Of a stretch of DNA of 5,437 nucleotides, positions 1 through 5,382 are shown piece by piece (position 1 is the stretch's first letter; every line of letters starts with the position of its first letter). Under the pieces are notes generated by a model. It was not told where the DNA came from. It saw only the letters and a program-made list of their open reading frames with translations, and did not search any database. The position numbers and the translations under genes were made by a program. The stretch is from Phycisphaerales bacterium (lineage in GTDB: Bacteria; Planctomycetota; Phycisphaerae; Phycisphaerales; SM1A02): the NCBI GenBank assembly GCA_020427625.1, contig JAGQOI010000412.1, positions 1 to 5,437 of the forward strand. Direction: 5' to 3'.

Positions 1-114
1 CGCCTCGCCGGTCGCGGCCAGCGCGAACACGAGGCCGGCGGCGACGCCGATCGCGCCGCGAGGGCCGCGCGTCGGGGATCGGGAACCGTCGAATCGGATC
101 GGATGGTGGGACAC
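1..114 (-). CDS. N-terminal fragment of a probable exported or membrane protein
   Basis: This is the first 38 codons of a minus-strand gene that runs off the left edge of the window; the function cannot be told. The proposed start is a GTG (minus-strand codon at 114-112), six bases after a GGAG Shine-Dalgarno core (plus-strand CTCC at 121-124). The peptide begins V(M)SHHPIRFDG and has an arginine-rich stretch (R7, R12, R16, R19). From about residue 21 follows a hydrophobic run, AIGVAAGLVFALAATGEA, which together look like a Sec signal peptide or a first membrane anchor. There is no twin-arginine motif. It is transcribed divergently from the ClC gene, so its promoter must lie in the 115-684 region; no convincing -10/-35 pair was found. 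The start codon and signal-like composition are what I see; export is inferred. A chance open frame is possible because the piece is short and the DNA GC-rich. Confidence 0.6.
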   Translation of the reverse strand, partial: MSHHPIRFDGSRSPTRGPRGAIGVAAGLVFALAATGEA

Positions 115-274
115 GACAATCTCCGGTGGGGATGGCGGCGTTTCGGATCGGCGTATCGGACGTCGTGCCGCGGTCGGCCGCCTGATCATCGTGCCGGGTC
201 GTCGTCCCGCGGCGACACCGACGGCCGCCCGCCTTCGTGCATCCCCTCCCGACACGATACGCAGGAAACCGGTC

Positions 275-298
275 CGGGTCGGACGGAAATCCGACCCG
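275..298. repeat. 9-bp perfect hairpin, loop CGGAAA
   Basis: CGGGTCGGA (275-283) is the exact reverse complement of TCCGACCCG (290-298), separated by the six bases CGGAAA. No T run follows on either strand, so it does not look like a complete intrinsic terminator. It could be an operator or a structure in the 5' leader of the minus-strand gene. GC-rich DNA makes short dyads common, so function is uncertain. Confidence 0.5.
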
Positions 299-304
299 CG
301 CGGA

Positions 305-326
305 ATCGGCGCGCCGGCGCGCCGAT
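305..326. repeat. Perfect 22-bp uninterrupted palindrome
   Basis: The sequence from 305 to 326 equals its own reverse complement with no spacer; it begins ATCGGCGCGCC and ends with the complement of that. It contains two GGCGCGCC octamers meeting at its centre. It lies only six bases after the 275-298 hairpin. With no loop it is more suited to binding a dimeric protein than to forming a stable RNA hairpin. No role is known. Confidence 0.6.
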
Positions 327-360
327 GCCGCGCGGCCGGTCGGCCGGAACGTATCGACCC

Positions 361-425
361 ATGACCGCCAATGAATTCAGTAACTCACTGATGTAAAACG
401 ACTTGCACTAGAAAAACCGTCGTTT
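361..425. promoter_or_regulatory. AT-rich island with two small dyads, possible regulatory region
   Basis: This patch is clearly richer in A+T than its surroundings and includes ATGAATTCAG and GACTTGCACTAGAAAAACC. It holds a 5-bp dyad, TCAGT (377-381) with ACTGA (387-391), and a 7-bp dyad, AAACGAC (396-402) with GTCGTTT (419-425), around a 16-base loop. TTGCAC at 403-408 resembles a -35 box, but no good -10 follows at 16-18 bases. A regulatory role for either flanking gene is inferred from composition and position only. Confidence 0.35.
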
Positions 426-480
426 CGCGAGCATCGGGGCGTGCTCCGGGGAAATCGCATTCAAAACCGCGGCGTGCGGC

Positions 481-508
481 TTCCATCCCTGGGGAACCGT
501 GCTAGACT
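481..508 (+). promoter_or_regulatory. Candidate promoter with extended -10, upstream of the ClC gene
   Basis: TGCTAGACT at 500-508 reads as an extended -10 element: a TG, one base, then TAGACT, matching TATAAT at four of six positions. The -35 is poor; TTCCAT at 481-486 lies 16 bases upstream and matches weakly. Transcription would start near 515. GAACCG (494-499) and CGGTTC (514-519) form an inverted repeat flanking the -10, which could serve as an operator. The sigma consensus of this organism is unknown, so this remains a candidate. Confidence 0.4.
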
Positions 509-514
509 TCCACC

Positions 515-582
515 GGTTCGCCTTTCATATGCCCCCGGAAGGGCTCGGCTCAAGCACTGCTTTGACGCCGGGCTCTTTTTTT
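515..582 (+). ncRNA. Candidate short transcript (small RNA or attenuated leader)
   Basis: If transcription starts near 515 from the -10-like element at 503-508 and stops at the terminator ending at 582, the product is about 68 nt and consists mostly of the terminator hairpin plus about 24 nt of 5' sequence. GCCC (531-534) can also pair with GGGC (541-544), which would compete with the terminator's 5' arm and give a simple alternative fold. I could not match it to a known family: the fluoride riboswitch and the SRP RNA core were considered and do not fit. Existence of the RNA is inferred. Confidence 0.3.
539..582 (+). terminator. Strong intrinsic terminator before the ClC gene
   Basis: The 5' arm 539-555 (AAGGGCTCGGCTCAAGC) pairs with 559-577 around the three-base loop ACT. 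I count 17 pairs, two of them G-U, with single bulges at T561 and C566. The seven-T tract 576-582 directly follows the GC-rich part. No plus-strand gene precedes it in the window, and it lies about 100 bases before the ClC start codon. It therefore either ends a short non-coding transcript or attenuates ClC transcription. Confidence 0.75.
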
Positions 583-644
583 CTACCCTCGTCGTTTCTC
601 CACCGGCGTCCTCCGAGGGGTCCGCGCCGTTGAGTCGGATCCAG

Positions 645-666
645 TGGTGGCCGCCGCGCGGCACCA
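645..666 (+). repeat. Leader hairpin just before the ClC ribosome binding site
   Basis: TGGT (645-648), a bulged G649 and GCCGC (650-654) pair with GCGGC (658-662) and ACCA (663-666) around the loop CGC. This gives nine pairs ending six bases before the Shine-Dalgarno sequence. It may leave the SD exposed or modulate access to it. GC-rich context makes chance pairing possible. Confidence 0.4.
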
Positions 667-672
667 TGATGC

Positions 673-678
673 GAGGAG
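673..678 (+). promoter_or_regulatory. Shine-Dalgarno site that fixes the GTG start of the ClC gene
   Basis: GAGGAG lies six bases before the GTG at 685, an ideal distance. The next in-frame ATG (703) is 24 bases away and has no SD of its own, so the GTG is preferred. Confidence 0.7.
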
Positions 679-684
679 CGGCCG

Positions 685-2817
685 GTGACGCCGGGATCGT
701 CCATGCAACCCCCCTTCCTCCGCACGCTTCACGCGCTGCGCCGTCGGCTCCCGATGCCCAATGGGCACTGGGCCCGGCGCCTCATCCTCAGCGTGATCGT
801 CGGCACCGTCGCCGGTCTCGTCTCGGCCGGACTCGAGGACCTGCTGCGACTCGGCACCGATCACTTCATCGGTACCGCGCGTCACGTGGGCGACGCGAGC
901 ATCTTCGAGTTCCGGTGGCCGGTCCTGGTCATGCCGACGGTCGGCGGCCTCATCGGCGGGCTCGTCCTCGCGTTCCTGCTCAACGGCGACCGCACGCACG
1001 GCGTCGTCGAGTACACGAACGCCTTTCACCGGCAGATGGGCCGGCTCCGCCTGCGCCGACCCGTCATCAACGCGCTCGGCTCCATCGCCACCATCTCCTC
1101 CGGCGGCTCGGCCGGCATGGAAGGTCCGATTTCCGCGCTCGGCGCGGCGATCGGCTCCACCTTCAGCCGCCTCTTCCCGCTCACGCCGCAGGATCGGCGC
1201 GTGCTCCTCGTCGCCGGATGCGCGGCGGGCATCGGCGCGATCTTCCGCACTCCGCTCGGCGGCGCGTTGTTCGCCGCGAGCGTGCTCTACAGCGACCCCG
1301 AGTTCGAGGGCGACGCCCTCGTCTCCTCCGTCGTCGCCTCGGTCATGAGTTACGCGACGTTCGTGTCGATCTGGGGCGCGGGCGAGACCCTGCTGCCCAA
1401 GGCGTCGGCCCTGCGCTTCGAGTCGGCGGTCGAACTCATCCCCTACGCCGTGCTCGGACCGGTGTGCGGCGTCATGGGCATCTTCTTCTACGGGTGCATG
1501 CACACCGTCGAGCACCGACTCGTGCGCCGGTGGCCGCTGCCGATCTGGCTGCTGCCGGCGTTCGGCGGCCTGCTCACCGGCGTGCTCGCCTGCATCCTCC
1601 CCCAGGTCATGGACGGGCGCTACCTGTTCCTGCAGAACGCACTCGACCCGGCGTTCTACACGCCCCTCGGCTGGAGTCTGCTGAAGTGGTCGGCGCTCTT
1701 CGCCGCCGTCGCCGTGCTCAAGTGCGTCGCGACCGCCTGCACGGTCGGCTCCGGCATGCCGGGCGGCGTGCTCGGCCCGTCCGTCGCCGTCGGCGGCGCG
1801 ACCGGCGGCGCGATCGGCGCCCTCGCGATCGCCGTCGCGCCCGAAGGCATGTTCGATCCTTCGCTGCAGTACGCACTCATTCCCGTCGGCATGGGCGGCG
1901 TCGTCGCCTGCGCGATGGGGACGCCCCTCGCGGCGGTCGTGATGGTCACCGAGATGACCGGCAGTTACGGTCTCATCGCGCCGCTCATGCTCGTGTGCAT
2001 CACGAGCTACGTCATCGGTCGCCGCTGGTCGCTGAATCCCGCGCAGGTCCGTTCGAGCGTCGAATCCCCGGCCCACCTCGCCGACCCGATCATCCACACG
2101 CTCGAGTCGTGGACGGTCGGGCACCTGATGGAGTCGAACTGGGCGCTCACCGTCCCGCCCAACACGGGCCTGGACGAACTCGCCGCGCGCATCGAACCGG
2201 GCACGCGTCCGGTGTTCGCCGTCGCCGAGGCGGGCGAGTTGCTCGGCGTCGTCTCGGTCGCGGACATCACGGCGATCGGCGCCGAGAGCGCCTCGGGACT
2301 TCCCGGGCTGCTCGTCGCGTCGGACATCATGACGCCGTCGTCGGACCTCGTCGTCGTGCATCCGGAGAGTCAGCTCTACGACGCGTTGACGCTGTTCGGC
2401 CGGACGAATCACGAGGTCCTGCCCGTGTTCTCGCGCCGGCGCCGAGCCTGGGTCGGCATGCTCAGCCGCCGCAGCGTCGTCGACCGGCTCCGCGCGCACT
2501 TCGAGGAGGCGCGGGAGGCGATGCTCGAGGAGCACATCGGTCTGGCCGCGATCGGGCGCGACCTCCAGATGCAGCAGCTCATGATGACCATCTCGCCGGT
2601 CCGGACCGAACGGGTCCAGCGCCTCTTCGTCCCGATCGACGCGATCGGCAAGTCGCTCCGTGAAACCGATTTCCGTCGTCGCTACGGCGCCAACGTGATC
2701 GCCGTCGAACAGCGCGACGGCTCCTGCCAGTGCCCGCCCGACCTCGACGCGCCCCTGCGGACCGAGCAGCGCCTGCTCGTCATCATCGAGGATCGACCCG
2801 AGCCCGAGACCGACTGA
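685..2817 (+). CDS. ClC-family chloride channel/transporter with two CBS domains and a TrkA-C (RCK_C) domain
   Basis: This 710-residue inner-membrane protein belongs to the ClC family, which moves Cl- or other anions as channels or H+-coupled antiporters. The membrane part spans about residues 28-450. GGSAGMEGP (140-148) corresponds to the GREGP motif, and E146 is the equivalent of the gating glutamate. GSGMPGGVLGPS (355-366) corresponds to the GGIFAP filter region, and VTEMTGSYGLIAP (421-433) is a late helix typical of the family. Where E. coli ClC has the internal proton glutamate (E203, in IIEEM) this protein has A-S199-V200, and the N-terminal GSGIP serine motif is replaced by THGVVE (104-109). 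CBS domains lie at about 476-531 and 543-605. Residues 645-705 (VPIDAIGKSL, GANVIAVEQRDG, RLLVIIED) look like a TrkA-C domain. CBS and RCK_C modules commonly bind nucleotides or ions, suggesting ligand gating. Family assignment is firm; transport mode and ion are not known. Confidence 0.93.
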   Translation: MTPGSSMQPPFLRTLHALRRRLPMPNGHWARRLILSVIVGTVAGLVSAGLEDLLRLGTDHFIGTARHVGDASIFEFRWPVLVMPTVGGLIGGLVLAFLLNGDRTHGVVEYTNAFHRQMGRLRLRRPVINALGSIATISSGGSAGMEGPISALGAAIGSTFSRLFPLTPQDRRVLLVAGCAAGIGAIFRTPLGGALFAASVLYSDPEFEGDALVSSVVASVMSYATFVSIWGAGETLLPKASALRFESAVELIPYAVLGPVCGVMGIFFYGCMHTVEHRLVRRWPLPIWLLPAFGGLLTGVLACILPQVMDGRYLFLQNALDPAFYTPLGWSLLKWSALFAAVAVLKCVATACTVGSGMPGGVLGPSVAVGGATGGAIGALAIAVAPEGMFDPSLQYALIPVGMGGVVACAMGTPLAAVVMVTEMTGSYGLIAPLMLVCITSYVIGRRWSLNPAQVRSSVESPAHLADPIIHTLESWTVGHLMESNWALTVPPNTGLDELAARIEPGTRPVFAVAEAGELLGVVSVADITAIGAESASGLPGLLVASDIMTPSSDLVVVHPESQLYDALTLFGRTNHEVLPVFSRRRRAWVGMLSRRSVVDRLRAHFEEAREAMLEEHIGLAAIGRDLQMQQLMMTISPVRTERVQRLFVPIDAIGKSLRETDFRRRYGANVIAVEQRDGSCQCPPDLDAPLRTEQRLLVIIEDRPEPETD

Positions 2818-2824
2818 CCCGTTC

Positions 2825-2860
2825 GGACGTGTCCTCGATTCGCACCGCGCGGACAGGTCC
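2825..2860. repeat. Inverted repeat between the ClC and YuaF-like genes
   Basis: GGACGTGTCC (2825-2834) and GGACAGGTCC (2851-2860) are reverse complements at nine of ten positions, the mismatch being G2829/G2856, with a 16-base loop. No T run follows, so it is not a standard intrinsic terminator. Each arm also has its own GGAC-GTCC symmetry, which suits an operator with two half-sites. Function is unknown. Confidence 0.4.
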
Positions 2861-2880
2861 CGGCCTCGCTCGGATAGCAT
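2850..2880 (+). promoter_or_regulatory. Weak promoter-like sequence before the YuaF-like gene
   Basis: TAGCAT (2875-2880) matches the -10 consensus at four of six positions, and CGGACA (2850-2855) matches the -35 at four of six, but the 19-base spacing is long. It overlaps the right arm of the 2825-2860 inverted repeat. If real, it would allow the YuaF-flotillin pair to be transcribed independently of the ClC gene. Confidence 0.25.
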
Positions 2881-2912
2881 GATAGAGGTGCCGCGGTCCA
2901 TCGCCGGTCCGC

Positions 2913-2921
2913 GGAGGAGGT
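2913..2921 (+). promoter_or_regulatory. Strong Shine-Dalgarno site of the YuaF-like gene
   Basis: GGAGGAGGT lies five bases before the ATG at 2927 and decides this start over the in-frame ATG at 2879, which has no SD. Its first bases also form the right arm of a CCGCGG-CCGCGG pair (2891-2896 with 2909-2914) that could partly mask it. Confidence 0.75.
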
Positions 2922-2926
2922 GCTCC

Positions 2927-3526
2927 ATGCTCGACGTCCTGCTCGCACACGACGCGCTCGTCTTCACGATTCCCGCGCTGGTCGGTACGCTCGTCTTCCT
3001 CGTGAAGCTCGGACTCATGGCCATCGGCGGCGACGGCGGCGATCTCGACGTCGATCTCGAACTCGACGGCGGACTCGGGGATGCCGGACTCGGCGACGCG
3101 GCACACGGTGACTCGACCGACGCGTTCAACCTGCTGTCCATCCAGGCCATCGCGACCTTCCTCATGGGCTTCGGCTGGGGCGGACTCGGCGCGTGGAAGG
3201 GACTCGGCTGGGAGATTCCGACGAGTCTTCTCGCCGGCGCCGTGTTCGGTGCCGCGCTCATGTGGCTTCTCGGCATCCTCATGAAGCTCATCGTCGACCT
3301 GCAGTCCAGCGGACACGTGCGCCTGCGTCACGCCGTCGGCGTCGAAGGCGTCGTCTACACGAACATTCCCGCCGCCGGCGCCGGCACGGGACAGGTCCGC
3401 GTCGTCGTGGACCAGCGATCCCGCATCTACACCGCCGCGTCCGAAGGCGAAGCCCTGCCGACCGGCACGTCCGTCATCGTCGTCCAGGTCCGTGAGGATC
3501 GAATCCTCAGCGTCGCCCGCGCCTGA
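2927..3526 (+). CDS. YuaF/YqiJ-type NfeD-related membrane protein, flotillin partner
   Basis: The product (199 residues) is a small membrane protein of the YuaF/YqiJ group, related to NfeD. A hydrophobic N-terminus (about 11-33) is followed by an acidic Gly/Asp-rich linker (34-65, nine Asp and one Glu). Next come two further membrane segments (about 70-92 and 98-122) and a C-terminal beta-rich domain (about 128-199; GHVRLRHAVGVEGVVYTNIP, then GTGQVRVVVD and TSVIVVQVREDRILSVA). The last part fits the OB-fold of this family. In Bacillus, YuaF is encoded with the flotillin YuaG (FloT) and is linked to membrane microdomains. Here the flotillin gene follows 83 bases downstream on the same strand, which strongly supports the assignment. 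The start at 2927 is chosen for its SD; the longer frame from 2879 would add 16 residues (MIEVPRSIAGPRRRCS) without family likeness. Its exact biochemical role is not established for the family. Confidence 0.85.
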   Translation: MLDVLLAHDALVFTIPALVGTLVFLVKLGLMAIGGDGGDLDVDLELDGGLGDAGLGDAAHGDSTDAFNLLSIQAIATFLMGFGWGGLGAWKGLGWEIPTSLLAGAVFGAALMWLLGILMKLIVDLQSSGHVRLRHAVGVEGVVYTNIPAAGAGTGQVRVVVDQRSRIYTAASEGEALPTGTSVIVVQVREDRILSVARA

Positions 3527-3594
3527 TCCGAGGCGACGAACCATCGCCACGCCCACACCCGCGGCCGCGCCGGACGCCCGACCGCCACCGTCCA

Positions 3595-3602
3595 GAGGGA
3601 GA
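3595..3602 (+). promoter_or_regulatory. Shine-Dalgarno site of the flotillin gene
   Basis: GAGGGAGA lies seven bases before the ATG at 3610 and supports that start. The 83-base gap from the preceding stop (3527-3609) shows no terminator and no clear promoter, consistent with co-transcription of the pair. Confidence 0.65.
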
Positions 3603-3609
3603 CCCATCC

Positions 3610-5229
3610 ATGCCCACCACGTTCCTCGCCATCGAACCCGTCTGGCTGCTCGGCGGCGTCGGCGCCGTCGTGCTCGTGCTCATCTTCGCCGGTGCGTTCA
3701 TCGCCTCCCGGTACAAGCGGTGTCCGTCGAACCGGATCCTCGTGAAGTACGGACGGGTCGCCGGCTCGAAGGCCGCGGCGTGCCATCACGGCGGCGGCAC
3801 GTTCGTCTTCCCCCTCATCCAGGACTACGCCTATCTCAGTCTCGAGCCGCAGGTCATCGAGATCCCGCTCGAAGGCGCGCTGTCGCTCAACAACATCCGC
3901 GTCAACGTGCCCGCGACGTTCACCGTCGGCATCTCGACCGACCCGGTCCTCATGAACAACGCGGCCGAGCGTCTGCTCTTCCTCGACGACCGCAAGATCC
4001 GCGAGCAGGCCCAGGACATCATCCTCGGCCAGCTCCGACTCGTCATCGCGACCCTCTCCATCGAGGAGATCAACAAGGATCGCGAGAAGTTCATGTCCCT
4101 CATCAACGAGAACGTGGGACAGGAGATCAACAAGATCGGTCTCGAACTGATCAACGTGAACATCCGCGACATCACGGACGAGAGCGGGTACATCTCGGCG
4201 ATCGGCCAGCAGGCCGCGGCCGAGGCCATCAATCGCGCCAAGGTCGACGTCGCCGGCGAGGAGCGTGACGGTGCGACGGGCGAGGCGATGGCGAACCGCG
4301 AGAAGGTCGTCAACGTCTCCCGCGAATCCGCCATGGCCGCCGAAGGCCGCAAGAAGGCCGAGCAGTCGCAGCGCATCGCCATCGCCGCCCTCGAAGCGGA
4401 GGCGATCACCGGCGAGGCCGAGTCGAAGCGCAATCAGGAAATCGCCATCGCCCAGCGCGACGCCGAGACCGCCGCCGCCCGCAAGAACGCCGAGCGTGAC
4501 CAGCGCGTCCAGATCGCCGACGCCGAAGCGACCGCGATCGACGGCGAGAACACGTCGAACGCGCAGATCGCCGAGTCCAACGCCCGTCTCGCCGAGATCC
4601 GCGCCGAGGCGCGTCGTCGCGGCGACGTCGCCAACGCGACCGCCCAGGAGGCCATCCTTCGCGCCGAGCGCGAGCAGGAACTCGCGCGTCTGTCCAAGGA
4701 CACCCTCGCGCCGCAGGAGATCGAGAAGCAGCGCATCGAGATCGCCGCCGAAGCCGAGGCCGAGAAGCGTCGGCGCGTCGCGAAGGGTGAAGCCGACGCG
4801 GTGCTGCTGAAGTACGAGGCCGAGGCCGCGGGCATCCGCAAGGTGCTCGAAGCGAAGGCCGAGGGCTATCGCGAGCTCATGGTCGCCTGCACGGAGAACC
4901 CGCAGATCGCGCCGACGCTGCTCATGATCGAGCAGCTCCCGCAACTCGTCGCCGAGCAGGTCAAGGCAATCCAGAACCTCAAGATCGACAAGATCACGGT
5001 CTGGGATTCCGGCAATCACGGCAACGGCGGCGGCTCGACCGCGAACTTCCTGTCGGGTCTCATCGGCTCGTTGCCCGCGATGCACGACCTGGCCGCCCAG
5101 GCCGGCATCGAACTGCCCGACGTCCTCGGCCGCGTCCGTCGCCAGCAGCCGACGAGCGATTCCGAACGCCTCGACCTCAAGCGCGTCGCGAAGAACACCC
5201 CCGGCGACCCCGGCGGCACCTCCGCCTGA
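3610..5229 (+). CDS. floT: Flotillin (FloT/YqiK-type SPFH membrane-microdomain scaffold)
   Basis: This 539-residue protein is a bacterial flotillin, which oligomerises on the inner membrane and organises functional microdomains. One membrane segment (about 11-31) is followed by YKRCPSNRILVKYGRV (35-50), a typical flotillin entry motif. The SPFH (prohibitin-homology) domain covers about 37-200 and ends in GLELINVNIRDITDESGYI (177-195). A long Ala/Glu/Arg/Lys-rich coiled coil runs from about 200 to 420 and contains a 44-residue repeat (254-297 and 298-341). The C-terminal flotillin region includes KITVWDSGNHGNGGG (461-475) and NFLSGLIGSLPAMHDLA (479-495), followed by a polar tail. C38 and C58 lie near the membrane segment; whether they are modified is not known. 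Length is close to that of Bacillus FloT (about 500 residues). The upstream YuaF-like partner supports the assignment, and the terminator at 5256-5282 suggests this is the last gene of the unit. Confidence 0.95.
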   Translation: MPTTFLAIEPVWLLGGVGAVVLVLIFAGAFIASRYKRCPSNRILVKYGRVAGSKAAACHHGGGTFVFPLIQDYAYLSLEPQVIEIPLEGALSLNNIRVNVPATFTVGISTDPVLMNNAAERLLFLDDRKIREQAQDIILGQLRLVIATLSIEEINKDREKFMSLINENVGQEINKIGLELINVNIRDITDESGYISAIGQQAAAEAINRAKVDVAGEERDGATGEAMANREKVVNVSRESAMAAEGRKKAEQSQRIAIAALEAEAITGEAESKRNQEIAIAQRDAETAAARKNAERDQRVQIADAEATAIDGENTSNAQIAESNARLAEIRAEARRRGDVANATAQEAILRAEREQELARLSKDTLAPQEIEKQRIEIAAEAEAEKRRRVAKGEADAVLLKYEAEAAGIRKVLEAKAEGYRELMVACTENPQIAPTLLMIEQLPQLVAEQVKAIQNLKIDKITVWDSGNHGNGGGSTANFLSGLIGSLPAMHDLAAQAGIELPDVLGRVRRQQPTSDSERLDLKRVAKNTPGDPGGTSA

Positions 5230-5255
5230 TCCTCGATCGACCGCAGCCAACCACC

Positions 5256-5282
5256 ACGGGGACGGCACCACGCCGTCCCCGT
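5256..5282 (+). terminator. Intrinsic terminator after the flotillin gene
   Basis: ACGGGGACGGC (5256-5266) and GCCGTCCCCGT (5272-5282) form a perfect 11-bp stem around the loop ACCAC. A modestly T-rich run (TTCTCATT, 5282-5289) follows. It starts 27 bases after the flotillin stop codon, the expected place for the end of the clc/yuaF/flotillin transcript. Confidence 0.8.
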
Positions 5283-5299
5283 TCTCATTGCCCCGCGCG

Positions 5300-5354
5300 G
5301 CCCGTCGTCCCGGGACAGTTCCCCCGGGGAACTGTCCCATCCAACGACCATCGC
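5300..5354. repeat. Palindromic repeat, copy 1 (REP-like)
   Basis: First copy of a repeat found again 83 bases downstream with a single mismatch. Its core (5312-5338) is a perfect dyad: GGGACAGTTCCCC and GGGGAACTGTCCC around a single central C. Upstream of the core is the tetranucleotide GTCG (5304-5307), and downstream is ATCCAACGACCATCGC (5339-5354). Position just after an operon terminator, and the long dyad, are typical of REP-type intergenic elements. No transposase gene is in the window. Confidence 0.75.
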
Positions 5355-5382
5355 ACCACACGTGGCACTTCGTTCTGACGAT

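Larger units (their letters stand above)
115..684. other. 570-base divergent intergenic region
   Basis: No protein-coding gene is supported here. The open frames are arginine/proline/serine-rich shadows without Shine-Dalgarno sites. The left part (115-360) is GC-rich and holds two dyads (275-298 and 305-326). At about 361-425 lies the most AT-rich patch of the whole window, with two small inverted repeats. The right part (426-684) holds a promoter-like element, an intrinsic terminator and a hairpin close to the ClC ribosome binding site. The region separates divergent genes and should carry promoters in both directions. Confidence 0.7.

Noticed and set aside
103..396. 97-residue plus-strand open frame
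   Set aside because: Arg/Ser/Pro-rich, no Shine-Dalgarno, and it overlaps the start of the better-supported minus-strand gene and the palindromes.
403..431. Promoter with TTGCAC as -35 box
   Set aside because: At 16-18 bases downstream there is only GC-rich sequence (TTCGCGAG) with no -10 likeness.
515..582. Small SRP (4.5S) RNA, suggested by CCGGAAGGG at 535-543
   Set aside because: The GGAA is not set in the conserved SRP helix 8 with its asymmetric loop, and the flanking pairing forms a terminator instead.
529..633. 34-codon frame through the terminator (ATG at 529) as a leader peptide
   Set aside because: No Shine-Dalgarno before the ATG, and no run of regulatory codons as in amino-acid attenuators.
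509..684. Fluoride (crcB) riboswitch before the ClC gene
   Set aside because: The conserved crcB-motif core sequences and pseudoknot spacing are not visible, and the ClC lacks the look of a ClC-F exporter.
441..2663. 740-residue open frame on the plus strand in another frame of the ClC gene
   Set aside because: Its product is Arg/Pro/His-rich with no domains, and it runs through the promoter and terminator; a frame shadow of the ClC gene.
583..3291. 902-residue open frame on the minus strand across the ClC and YuaF-like genes
   Set aside because: It is antisense to two well-recognised genes, is full of Arg/Asp/Gly low-complexity sequence, and has no family features. Long antisense frames are expected in GC-rich DNA.
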